Part shown: positions 15,465 through 22,239 of the stretch, piece by piece | How positions within the stretch are numbered: position 1 is the stretch's first letter | Layout of the letters: every line of letters starts with the position of its first letter | Assembly (NCBI GenBank): GCA_019415645.1 | Contig: DXYV01000014.1 | Span: forward strand, 1-28,908 | Origin: Clostridiales bacterium | GTDB lineage: Bacteria; Bacillota; Clostridia; Oscillospirales; Oscillospiraceae | DNA: 28,908 nucleotides | Direction: 5' to 3' | Notes under the pieces: model-generated | What the model saw: the letters and a program-made list of their open reading frames with translations, nothing else | Told to the model about the DNA's origin: nothing | Database searches by the model: none | Program-made: the position numbers and the translations under genes

Positions 15465-16952
15465 TCACTTGTGGTAGAGCCGGTTGTTGCTCTGGTAGCG
15501 GGCCTGACAGGTCAGGCGCATCCCCAGCCGCTGATAGGTGCCCGAATCCGCGGCGGACAGGATGACCGAGGCGTGGGCCTCGCAGTCCCGCAGGCCGGAC
15601 AGCTGTTCCAGGGCCTTGGCGGCGCAGGGGTTGGAGGTGGCGGAGATCGCCAGGGCGATGAGCACCTCATCCGAGTGAAGGCGGGGATTGACGCTGCCCA
15701 GGTGGTCCACCTTCACCACCTGGATGGGCGCAATGGCCTCGGGGGAGATCAGATGGATCTCGTGATCGATTCCCGCCAACACCTTCAGGGCGTTGAGCAG
15801 GGCCGCGGCGGAGGCGCCCATCAGGTCGGTGGTCTTTCCGGTGACCACCCGCCCGTCGGCCAGCTCGATGGCCACCGCCGGCATACCGGTGCGCTCGTCC
15901 ACCTCCATGGCGGCGGCCACGGTGGGCCGCAGGTCCAGGCTGGCCCCGGACTGCTGCATCAGCAGCTCCAGCTTATAGACGATCTCATCGCTGCCCTGTC
16001 CCCGGCGGCGGTCACAGCAGGCGGTCAGGTAGCGGCGGACGATCTCCTGCCGGGCGGCCGCCCGCACGGCCTCGTCGTCCACGATGCAGTTGCCCGCCAT
16101 GTTCACGCCCATGTCGGTGGGGGACTGGTACGGGCACTGGCCCATGATCTTTTCAAAAATCGCGGACAGGACCGGAAATACCTCCACGTCCCGGTTGTAG
16201 TTGACCGTGGTGGTGCCATAGGCCGACAGATGGAAGGGGTCGATCATGTTTACATCCCCCAGATCGGCGGTGGCCGCCTCATAGGCCAGGTTCACCGGGT
16301 GCTGGAGGGGTAGGTTCCAGATGGGGAAGGTTTCAAATTTTGCATATCCGGCCTTGACCCCGCGGCGGTATTCGTGGTATAACTGCGAGAGGCACGTCGC
16401 CATCTTGCCGCTGCCCGGCCCGGGCGCGGTGACCACCACCAGGGGCCGGCTGGTCTCTACATAGTCGTTTCTCCCGAAGCCCTCGTCGCTGACGATCAGG
16501 CTGATGTTGTGGGGGTAGCCCTCAATGGGGTAGTGCAGGTACACCCGCACGCCCAGCTCCTCCAGCCGCCGCTTGAAGGCGTCGGCCGCCGGCTGGCGGC
16601 TGTACTGGGTAATGACCACGCTGCCCACATAGAGCCCCTGGCTCCGGAAGGTGTCGATCAGGCGGAGCACCTCGTCGTCGTAGGTGATTCCCAGATCGCC
16701 GCGCACCTTGTTCTGCTCGATGGCCGCAGCGGCGATGGAAATGACGATCTCCACGCTCTCCCGCAGCTCCAGGAGCATGCGGATCTTGCTGTCGGGCGCG
16801 AACCCGGGCAGTACCCGGGAGGCGTGGTAGTCGTCAAACAGCTTCCCCCCGAACTCCAGATAGAGCTTTCCCCCAAACTGGTCGATGCGCTCCCGGATGT
16901 GGGCGGACTGGGTCTCCAGATACTTTTGGTTGTCAAATCCCTGTCGGTTCAT
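15465..16952 (-). CDS. DUF1846 (UPF0371) family protein
   Basis: A 495-residue cytosolic protein of a conserved Firmicutes family with known structure but no established reaction. The start GFDNQKYLETQSAHI (5-19) is the typical family opening, which fixes the start at ATG 16952 despite a close-spaced GAGAGAGG; the open frame extends 20 residues further without support. A P-loop-like GPGSGK is at 178-183, after LVVVTAP, suggesting nucleotide or phosphate binding. Later blocks include DPFHLSAYG and SPTDMGVNMAG. It is transcribed alone, divergent from the TSUP permease, from the promoter at 17031-17060. The length is normal. Function remains open. Confidence 0.9.
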   Translation of the reverse strand: MNRQGFDNQKYLETQSAHIRERIDQFGGKLYLEFGGKLFDDYHASRVLPGFAPDSKIRMLLELRESVEIVISIAAAAIEQNKVRGDLGITYDDEVLRLIDTFRSQGLYVGSVVITQYSRQPAADAFKRRLEELGVRVYLHYPIEGYPHNISLIVSDEGFGRNDYVETSRPLVVVTAPGPGSGKMATCLSQLYHEYRRGVKAGYAKFETFPIWNLPLQHPVNLAYEAATADLGDVNMIDPFHLSAYGTTTVNYNRDVEVFPVLSAIFEKIMGQCPYQSPTDMGVNMAGNCIVDDEAVRAAARQEIVRRYLTACCDRRRGQGSDEIVYKLELLMQQSGASLDLRPTVAAAMEVDERTGMPAVAIELADGRVVTGKTTDLMGASAAALLNALKVLAGIDHEIHLISPEAIAPIQVVKVDHLGSVNPRLHSDEVLIALAISATSNPCAAKALEQLSGLRDCEAHASVILSAADSGTYQRLGMRLTCQARYQSNNRLYHK

Positions 16953-17030
16953 ATCCTCTCTCTCGGGCGCCCCCAGCCGCCCGGCCGGATGCACCCTTGC
17001 CTCCTCACACACAAATTCCCATTTTGTTCT

Positions 17031-17060
17031 ATTGTATCACAGATTCCTGCGCTGGCTCAA
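17031..17060 (-). promoter_or_regulatory. promoter of the DUF1846 gene
   Basis: On the minus strand TTGAGC (17060-17055), 18-base spacer ending in TGA, then TACAAT (17036-17031). The TG one base ahead of the -10 box makes it an extended -10 promoter. The shared upstream region with the divergent TSUP gene is short, so regulation may be linked. Confidence 0.6.
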
Positions 17061-17087
17061 TCTTTTTATTTGGAAAGAGGTCGTTTT

Positions 17088-17858
17088 ATGGAACCCACCC
17101 TGCAAACCTTTCTCATCGTCTGCCCGCTGGTCTTTCTGGCTGGGCTGGTGGACTCGGTAGCCGGCGGAGGCGGCCTGATCTCTCTGCCCGCCTATCTGAT
17201 TGCCGGGCTGCCGCCCCATCTGGCCACCGCCACCAACAAATGCTCCTCCACCTTCGGCACCATTCTCACCACGGTCCGCTACCTCAAGCACGGCCACGTC
17301 CACATCCGCTCGGCGGTCCTGTCGGTGTTTTTCTCTCTGTTCGGCTCCTGGCTGGGCGCCCAGCTGAATATGGTGCTGCCGGAACAGTACCTCTACTGGT
17401 TCCTCATGGCCTCTCTGCCCATCATCGCGGTCTTTCTGGTGTTTAAGCGGGACTTCGGCTCGGAGAACCACATGGACCTGCTCTCGGACAAAGCTCTGCT
17501 GGTGCGCTGCGCCCTCATCGCGCTGGTCATCGGCGTGTACGACGGCTTCTTCGGTCCGGCCACTGGCACGTTCCTGGTTCTGGGTCTGACCGGCCTGTGC
17601 CACTTTGACCTGCTCACGGCCTCGGGCAACGCCAAAGTCATGAATCTGGCCTCCAATGTGGCCGCCTTTGTCACCTTTGCCGTGGGCGGCAATATCCTCT
17701 GGTCGGTGGGCATCCCCGCCGCTATCTTTGGAATCGCCGGACAGTATGTGGGCTCCGGCCTTGCCCTGAAGCAGGGCGCCAAGGTCATCCGCCCCATGTT
17801 CCTGGTGGTGCTGGTCATGCTGCTGGGGACGGTCATCTACGACGTGGCCGCCGCGTGA
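17088..17858 (+). CDS. TSUP (TauE/SafE) family membrane permease
   Basis: Members move sulfur-containing or organic anions such as sulfite or sulfoacetate across the inner membrane. The 256 residues form about eight hydrophobic helices in two repeats. The family mark GLVDSVAGGGGLISLPAYL starts at residue 19, and ATATNKCSSTFGT (46-58) is the matching first-repeat motif; the second repeat has GVYDGFFGPATGTFL. Start ATG 17088 has AAAGAGG eight bases upstream; the frame is open on the same strand back to 16509, but that part runs antisense through the DUF1846 gene. No sulfur metabolism gene is next to it, so the substrate is not indicated by context. Confidence 0.9.
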   Translation: MEPTLQTFLIVCPLVFLAGLVDSVAGGGGLISLPAYLIAGLPPHLATATNKCSSTFGTILTTVRYLKHGHVHIRSAVLSVFFSLFGSWLGAQLNMVLPEQYLYWFLMASLPIIAVFLVFKRDFGSENHMDLLSDKALLVRCALIALVIGVYDGFFGPATGTFLVLGLTGLCHFDLLTASGNAKVMNLASNVAAFVTFAVGGNILWSVGIPAAIFGIAGQYVGSGLALKQGAKVIRPMFLVVLVMLLGTVIYDVAAA

Positions 17859-17884
17859 CCTTCCGCGCTTCTGCCGTAAATTAC

Positions 17885-17918
17885 AGCCGCCCGGTTCCAA
17901 ATTCGGAACCGGGCGGCT
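17885..17918. terminator. terminator-like hairpin between convergent TSUP and stalk-protein genes
   Basis: Perfect 14-base stem AGCCGCCCGGTTCC with loop AAATTC. T content after it is weak on both strands. The stem start resembles the hairpins at 12222 and 12504 (AGCCGCC), suggesting a shared terminator style in this genome. Confidence 0.65.
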
Positions 17919-17977
17919 GATTGGATTCTTCACACGCGTCGTATCTGCGTTTGGCCGGCTGCTCCGGCGGATTTCAC

Positions 17978-19144
17978 TCAATCCAGCACGGTCTCCACCG
18001 CCAGCCGGAATTGGCAGCCGTCGTCGCTCAGCTCTGGCAGAGCCTGCTCCAGCGCCTCGGCCGACTGGGCACTGTCATCCAGCAGCACGAAGCATACATC
18101 TTCGCCCTGGGCGGCCCGCACAATGTCCCGGGCCTGACGGCTGGCGCTCCGATCCCCGGGCAGACCGTCCACAGTGGTGGTCCAGGTCACCCAGCCCTCG
18201 GGCGCTTCGGCCCCCGCCTCCAGCAGCGCAGTGCTCGCCTCGGTGCGCAGGATGTGGCGGAGCATCTGGTTCCCCAGCTCCGCCTGGGAAGCCTCCGTGC
18301 CGTCCAAAAGCAGGCCGATTCGATGTCCGGCGGCCGCCAGCGCCCGGATAGCGTCATCCTGCCCGGCCAGCTCCTCGGGCCGGAAAAAGAACAGCCCGAA
18401 CGCCTGGTACTCCGCCAGTGCCGTCTGAATCTGCGCCAGACCATCCCCCTGGGTGCACCGGAAGGCCAGATAGATCTCCGCTCCCTCCGGCGCCGGGCTC
18501 ACAGACGCAGAGGGCTCGCTCTGCCCCGAATCACCGGGTCCCGTGGTCGGCTGCGGCTCATTCTGCTCCAGGCTGCGGAGATAGGCGTTATACCGCGCCC
18601 GGAAGGAATTCTCCGCCGCCGGCATAAAGGTCTCGTTGTCCAGCACAGACGCGCTGCTGCGCACCCGGACCACAAATCCGTATTCGGGCAGCACCGGCAG
18701 GGACCACTCCAGTCCAAAATAATCGCACACCAGATCCACCGGCACGAACACCGTGGAGTTGCGAATAATGGCCCGGGGCACGCTTCCCTCCGCTGTGCTG
18801 GAAAAATCGTCCCCCAGCGAGGAGGTCACGGTATCGTTGGCCAGGTCAAAAATCAGAGCCCCGGCAGAACGGCTGTAAATCATCAGGGTACTGTTTCCGT
18901 AGGAAGTATAGACCCCCAGATCCACCCCCGTGGTATTGGGGTCGAACATAGTATAGGGCACATAGACCCGCCGGTTGGTCATCATGGGCATGGTCTCGGC
19001 GTTCAGGTCCAAAATCGTCTCATTGACCGCCATAAAGTAGACCTGCGCCTGACGGGCGGCCGCCGCGCCGAGCAGGCCCATGACGCAGCCAGCCAGCAGG
19101 AGCACGGCGCACAGCGCCGCGATATACTTGCGTGTTCGGTGCAT
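17978..19144 (-). CDS. exported stalk-domain protein with degenerate NodB/polysaccharide-deacetylase-like domain
   Basis: A 388-residue exported protein with no enzyme function I can support. An N-terminal basic/hydrophobic signal (1-30) contains LLAGC (16-20), so it may be a lipoprotein. Residues 35-165 resemble the copper-amine-oxidase-N-like stalk domain of Clostridia (NRRVYVPYTMF, then STVFVPVDLVCDYFG). A Pro/Ser/Glu-rich linker (192-222) leads to a C-terminal domain laid out like a NodB deacetylase: IYLAFRCTQGD (224-234) where TFDDGP is expected, LFFF (251-254), AAAGHRIGLLLDG (270-282), and a final CFVLLDD plus DDGCQFRLAVETVLD. The catalytic and metal-binding Asp/His residues are all replaced. 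It lies 21 bases behind the MFS gene with AAAGGAGGG as ribosome binding site, so the two form an operon. Confidence 0.75.
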   Translation of the reverse strand: MHRTRKYIAALCAVLLLAGCVMGLLGAAAARQAQVYFMAVNETILDLNAETMPMMTNRRVYVPYTMFDPNTTGVDLGVYTSYGNSTLMIYSRSAGALIFDLANDTVTSSLGDDFSSTAEGSVPRAIIRNSTVFVPVDLVCDYFGLEWSLPVLPEYGFVVRVRSSASVLDNETFMPAAENSFRARYNAYLRSLEQNEPQPTTGPGDSGQSEPSASVSPAPEGAEIYLAFRCTQGDGLAQIQTALAEYQAFGLFFFRPEELAGQDDAIRALAAAGHRIGLLLDGTEASQAELGNQMLRHILRTEASTALLEAGAEAPEGWVTWTTTVDGLPGDRSASRQARDIVRAAQGEDVCFVLLDDSAQSAEALEQALPELSDDGCQFRLAVETVLD

Positions 19145-19165
19145 ATGCCCTCCTTTCCACGGGGG

Positions 19166-20458
19166 TCAATCCTCTTCCAGGGCCCAGATATGCCGGTCCC
19201 GGCTGAACACCGCGCATACCAGCACGCCGGCCACAGCCAGCAGGGCAAACAGCGCTGCCGCGCCGGTGCCTTTTCCTGTGCCGAACAGGGCGGTCAGCAG
19301 ACTGTCCGCCCCCTGCCCCGCCATCAGCGGTTCCATGACCCAGTCCACCAGGACCCCGCCCAGCAGATAGCCGATGGGAATGGTAAAAAACTGAACAGCG
19401 TTGCGCACAGAATAGACCCGTCCCTGAAGCTCGATGGGGATGTGGGTGCGCATCAGCGCATCCAGATTGGTGTTCATCACCGGGATCAGCAGCCAGCCCA
19501 GGACCGCCCCCGCGCACCAGACCGGAACGCTGCGCCCCAGGGCCAAAATCAGATTTTCCGTGCTCATGGCGAAAAACAGCGACCCACAGATGGCCCTTAC
19601 CCGGCTGCGGGGTGCGGGCAGAAGAGAGGCTGCCAGGCTCCCCAGCAGATTGGCCGCGCCGGTACAGGTCTCCACCAGGCCCAGGGCCGTCTGCCCGCCG
19701 CCGGAGCGGGAGAGCAGCATGGCCGGCAGCGCGGCGTTGTAAACGGACGCCACCAGATTGATGGCCGCCAAAAAGAGTATCAGATCCAGAATGCCCCGAT
19801 TTCGCCGCAGCCATTCCACCCCCTGGCCCACGGCCTGCAGGGGCGATCCGGAGCTGGTTTCCGTCCGGAGCGGCGGAATGCGGATGGCGGCCGCCAGGGT
19901 GAGAAATGCCACCGCGAAGGTGGCCAGGTCGAACAGCATCACAGTCTCCAGCCCCGCCAGGCTCATCAGAGCCGTGGCTGCCGCCGGCGTCAGCAGGGTC
20001 ACCAGCGAGTTGGAAAAGGCCCGCAGGCCACCCACCTTCTGATAGGCCTCACGGGGCGCCAGCAGGCTGACCGCCACGTCGGACGCCGGCTGCTGAAGCG
20101 CGTTCATCAGCCCATTCAGGGCGTTGAGCACATAGAGATGCCAAACCGCCAGCCGGCCGCTCCCCAGAAGGAGGAGCGCGGCGCAGGTGGTCAGAGCGGC
20201 GAAGCTGTCGCAGGCCAGCATTGTGCGCCGCTTATCCCAGCGGTCGCTCAGCGCGCCGGCAAACAGGCTCAGCAGCACATAGGGGGCATAGGAGCATACC
20301 GCCAGCAGCGCGGTGCTCAGGGCCGACCCGTGCTGCTGATAGGACCATACTGTCAGCGCGAAGCTGGTCATGGAGCTGCCGAAGGCGGAACAGGACTGGG
20401 TCCCCCACAGCAGCAGAAATGAAGAGAGTCCCTTGTCGGGACGGATAAATCGTTTCAT
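19166..20458 (-). CDS. MFS transporter, macrolide-efflux (MFS_3/Mef-like) type
   Basis: Proton-driven exporter of the inner membrane with about twelve helices in 430 residues. FALTVWSYQQHGSALSTALL near 33-52 and the loop FAGALSDRWDKRRTM (about 67-81, the MFS motif A region) match the subfamily of Mef and related drug exporters; LQGRVYSVRNAVQFFTIPIG later in the protein (about 344-363) is also typical. Start ATG 20458 has GAAAGGAAG upstream; a TTG at 20488 in frame would start ahead of that site and is rejected. The gene is preceded by a leader with a small peptide ORF and mutually exclusive pairings that can cover its start codon (20458-20582), and by a near-consensus promoter. Exported compound unknown. 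Confidence 0.85.
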   Translation of the reverse strand: MKRFIRPDKGLSSFLLLWGTQSCSAFGSSMTSFALTVWSYQQHGSALSTALLAVCSYAPYVLLSLFAGALSDRWDKRRTMLACDSFAALTTCAALLLLGSGRLAVWHLYVLNALNGLMNALQQPASDVAVSLLAPREAYQKVGGLRAFSNSLVTLLTPAAATALMSLAGLETVMLFDLATFAVAFLTLAAAIRIPPLRTETSSGSPLQAVGQGVEWLRRNRGILDLILFLAAINLVASVYNAALPAMLLSRSGGGQTALGLVETCTGAANLLGSLAASLLPAPRSRVRAICGSLFFAMSTENLILALGRSVPVWCAGAVLGWLLIPVMNTNLDALMRTHIPIELQGRVYSVRNAVQFFTIPIGYLLGGVLVDWVMEPLMAGQGADSLLTALFGTGKGTGAAALFALLAVAGVLVCAVFSRDRHIWALEED

Positions 20459-20582
20459 CAGACTTTGCTTCCTTTCGCGTCGTTTCAATCGAGTCCCGCA
20501 AAGTCTGACCGGACGAATTCAAGTCAAAGAAGGTTCTCCATGCAAGCTCGCCCGGAGCTCAGACTTTGCATGGAGCCTTCTC
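20458..20582 (-). promoter_or_regulatory. leader with three competing segments; candidate translation attenuator of the MFS gene
   Basis: In minus-strand sense the 11-mer GCAAAGTCTGA occurs at 20569-20559 (segment 1) and 20468-20458 (segment 3), and its exact complement at 20508-20498 (segment 2). Segment 3 ends on the A of the MFS start codon. Segment 2 can therefore pair with 1 or with 3 but not both, and pairing with 3 places the start codon in a stem and the ribosome binding site in a 29-base loop. A second, strong hairpin (20580-20529: GAAGG and CTCCATGCAA with their complements, plus GCTC/GAGC) takes up most of segment 1 and hides the start of the leader peptide ORF. The layout resembles translation attenuators of erm and mef resistance genes. 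Confidence 0.6.
20524..20571 (-). CDS. putative leader peptide of the MFS gene (15 residues)
   Basis: The frame reads MQSLSSGRACMENLL and stops at TGA. GAGAAGG (20582-20576) lies four bases before the ATG. The ORF spans segment 1 and the upstream hairpin of the leader, the place where a regulatory leader peptide would be expected. No homology claim is made; the peptide has no known stalling motif that I recognise. Confidence 0.4.
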   Translation of the reverse strand: MQSLSSGRACMENLL

Positions 20583-20652
20583 AATGCAGTGTTTCACGCA
20601 GATCACCGCCTTCCCTTCCGGAGCCGCGCCCTTCGGCCCGCTCCGTGTGCCC

Positions 20653-20681
20653 ATTGTATCCCATCCGCCGTTTCCCGTCAA
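20653..20681 (-). promoter_or_regulatory. promoter of the MFS/stalk-protein operon
   Basis: On the minus strand TTGACG (20681-20676), 17-base spacer, TACAAT (20658-20653). It gives a leader of about 190 bases, long enough for the structures at 20458-20582. Confidence 0.75.
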
Positions 20682-20689
20682 GCCGCGCA

Positions 20690-20728
20690 ACACAAAACGC
20701 GCCCCCTGGCAAATGCCAGGGGGCGCGT
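20690..20728 (-). terminator. terminator of the cupin-SDR operon
   Basis: Perfect 15-base stem ACGCGCCCCCTGGCA with loop of two bases (20697-20728), followed on the minus strand by TTTGTGTT. It lies 25 bases behind the SDR stop and just ahead of the MFS promoter. Confidence 0.8.
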
Positions 20729-20753
20729 GAGCGAACGAAATCGGAGGATTTGA

Positions 20754-21626
20754 TTAGGACGTAGCCACCAGGCCGCCATCGGGATAGATGGAGGAAGCGG
20801 TGACCATATCGGAAGCGGCGGAGGCCAGGAAGATGGCCGGGCCGACCACGTCGATCTCATAGCCGATACGCTGAGCGGGCAGAGAAGCGGCGATGTTGTT
20901 GCGCACGGTCTCGTCCGCGGGCAGGATGCCGACCATCATCGGGGTGTAGGTGATGGTGGGGCCAATCAGGTTGACCTGAACGTTGGGACGCAGGTCAGCC
21001 GCGAAGGCCTTGGTCAGCATTTCCACGCCGCCCTTGGTGGTGTTGTAGGGCACGTTGCCGCCGCCGCCGTTGGCCACAGCGCGGATACCGCGCACGGAGC
21101 CGAAGTTGATGATCTTGCCGTAGCCCTTGTTGGTGTTGGGCTGGCCAGCCTCGGGGGCCACATACTCGTCGCCGTCCAGGTTGTGATCCTTCATCCAGTT
21201 GCCGAAGTACTTGCAGGTCAGCATCATGGAGGTGATGTTGGTGTGCAGCATCTTCTCGAAGTAGTCGGTGTCGATCTCCCAGGACCACATCTTCTTGTTG
21301 ATGCCCTGCGCGTTGACCAGAATGTCGCAGCCGCCCAGGCCCTCAGCGCTGACGGTGTACTCCAGCATCTTCTTGACGGTCTCCTCGTCGCCGGCATCGC
21401 CCGCGAAGTAGGTGACCTTCACGCCGGGAGCAGCCTTGGCCTCGATCTCCTTCTTGGCCTCGATCAGGGCGGACTCACGACGGGAAGAAATCAGAACGTC
21501 GCAGCCGTTGGCAGCATAGCCCTCAGCAATGGCCTTACCAAAGCCGCCGGCGCCGCCGATAATGACAGCCTTCTTGCCGCTGATGTCAAACATCTTAGTC
21601 AAATCGCCGTTATAAACTTTCGGCAT
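20754..21626 (-). CDS. SDR family NAD(P)-dependent oxidoreductase (KduD/gluconate-5-dehydrogenase-like)
   Basis: Short-chain dehydrogenase of 290 residues; the classical family interconverts alcohol and ketone groups, often on sugars or sugar acids. Visible marks: cofactor loop GGAGGFGKAIA (24-34), NAQG (105-108) in place of NNAG, and the tetrad Asn130, Ser177, Tyr194, Lys198 (in PYNTTKGG). The opening KMFDISGKKAVIIGGAGGFG resembles KduD/gluconate-5-dehydrogenase proteins. An extra segment at about 148-170 (DEYVAPEAGQPNTNKGYG) is longer than usual. It is the second gene of an operon, 72 bases behind the cupin gene, and is followed by a strong terminator. The substrate is not evident; a KduI-type partner or uronate genes are not in the window. 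Confidence 0.85.
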   Translation of the reverse strand: MPKVYNGDLTKMFDISGKKAVIIGGAGGFGKAIAEGYAANGCDVLISSRRESALIEAKKEIEAKAAPGVKVTYFAGDAGDEETVKKMLEYTVSAEGLGGCDILVNAQGINKKMWSWEIDTDYFEKMLHTNITSMMLTCKYFGNWMKDHNLDGDEYVAPEAGQPNTNKGYGKIINFGSVRGIRAVANGGGGNVPYNTTKGGVEMLTKAFAADLRPNVQVNLIGPTITYTPMMVGILPADETVRNNIAASLPAQRIGYEIDVVGPAIFLASAASDMVTASSIYPDGGLVATS

Positions 21627-21698
21627 ATCGCATTACTCCTTTATGTTTGGTATATTCACTGCCAATACTCCGGCAGGTGAATGCAGAATGAGAGAAAA

Positions 21699-22064
21699 TC
21701 AGCCCTGGGGAGGCAGCAGGCAGACCAGCATCTGGGTGACGGTGTCGCCGGTGTTGGTCACAGACTTCTTGGTGCCGCCGCAGCAGTGGAAGGAATCACC
21801 CGCGTGCAGAACGGTCTCCTCGGTCTCAGTCTTCAGGGTCATCTCGCCCTCCAGAATATAGTAGATGGACTCCAGGGGGTTGGCGCCGTACTCGCAGCCG
21901 CCGCCGGGCACGAAGTAGGTGATGCCCATGATCATCTTGCCGCCGTCCACGTCGTTGGGGTCATGCAGACGGGTGGGGACACACTCGTTATGGCCGGGAG
22001 CTTCGTAGGAGTAGACGGTGCTGCCTTCCACGCCCTTTTTTCTCTGGATCTTGTACTGAGCCAT
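21699..22064 (-). CDS. cupin-domain protein lacking canonical metal ligands
   Basis: A 121-residue single-domain cupin. Motif 1 is recognisable as PGGGCEYGANPLESIYYILEG (about 54-74) and motif 2 as HAGDSFHCCGGTKKSVTNTG, but the two motif-1 histidines are replaced by Gly and Asn and the motif-2 histidine by Lys; only the Glu of motif 1 remains. Metal-dependent catalysis is therefore unlikely, and a binding or sensing role is possible. Start ATG 22064 has AAAGGAAG upstream; the in-frame ATG at 22082 overlaps this site. First gene of the cupin-SDR operon, with a long dyad around its promoter. A joint role with the SDR in handling one sugar-like metabolite is an inference. Confidence 0.8.
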   Translation of the reverse strand: MAQYKIQRKKGVEGSTVYSYEAPGHNECVPTRLHDPNDVDGGKMIMGITYFVPGGGCEYGANPLESIYYILEGEMTLKTETEETVLHAGDSFHCCGGTKKSVTNTGDTVTQMLVCLLPPQG

Positions 22065-22124
22065 GATGATACTTCCTTTCAAACCTTATTTTCGGCTATC
22101 TTTGCCGGCTAACTTACAATATAA

Positions 22125-22191
22125 AGTTTAGCACACCCACCGGGAATGTCAATAGATTTTTTATGAACATTCGCCGAAGGGTGTGCCAAAG
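22125..22191 (-). promoter_or_regulatory. promoter and large dyad (possible operator) of the cupin-SDR operon
   Basis: On the minus strand TTGACA (22152-22147), 16-base spacer, TAAACT (22130-22125). The box lies inside a long imperfect inverted repeat: 22126-22149 (GTTTAGCACACCC, then ACCGGGAATGT) against 22167-22191, with matching CACACCC and GAATGT blocks around an AT-rich centre. This may be an operator for a dimeric regulator or a read-through terminator of cinA. Confidence 0.5.
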
Positions 22192-22239
22192 TTAGGCAGT
22201 TTATTTTGTGGAAACTGCGAAATGCACCTGGCGCTCTTC

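Noticed and set aside
16509..17087. Upstream extension of the TSUP reading frame
   Set aside because: It runs antisense through the start of the DUF1846 gene; the family start and a ribosome binding site are at 17088.
17921..20422. Open frame of 833 codons on the plus strand
   Set aside because: It lies antisense to the stalk-protein and MFS genes, both with clear family features; composition (Gln, Arg, Gly, His rich) is that of a high-GC shadow frame.
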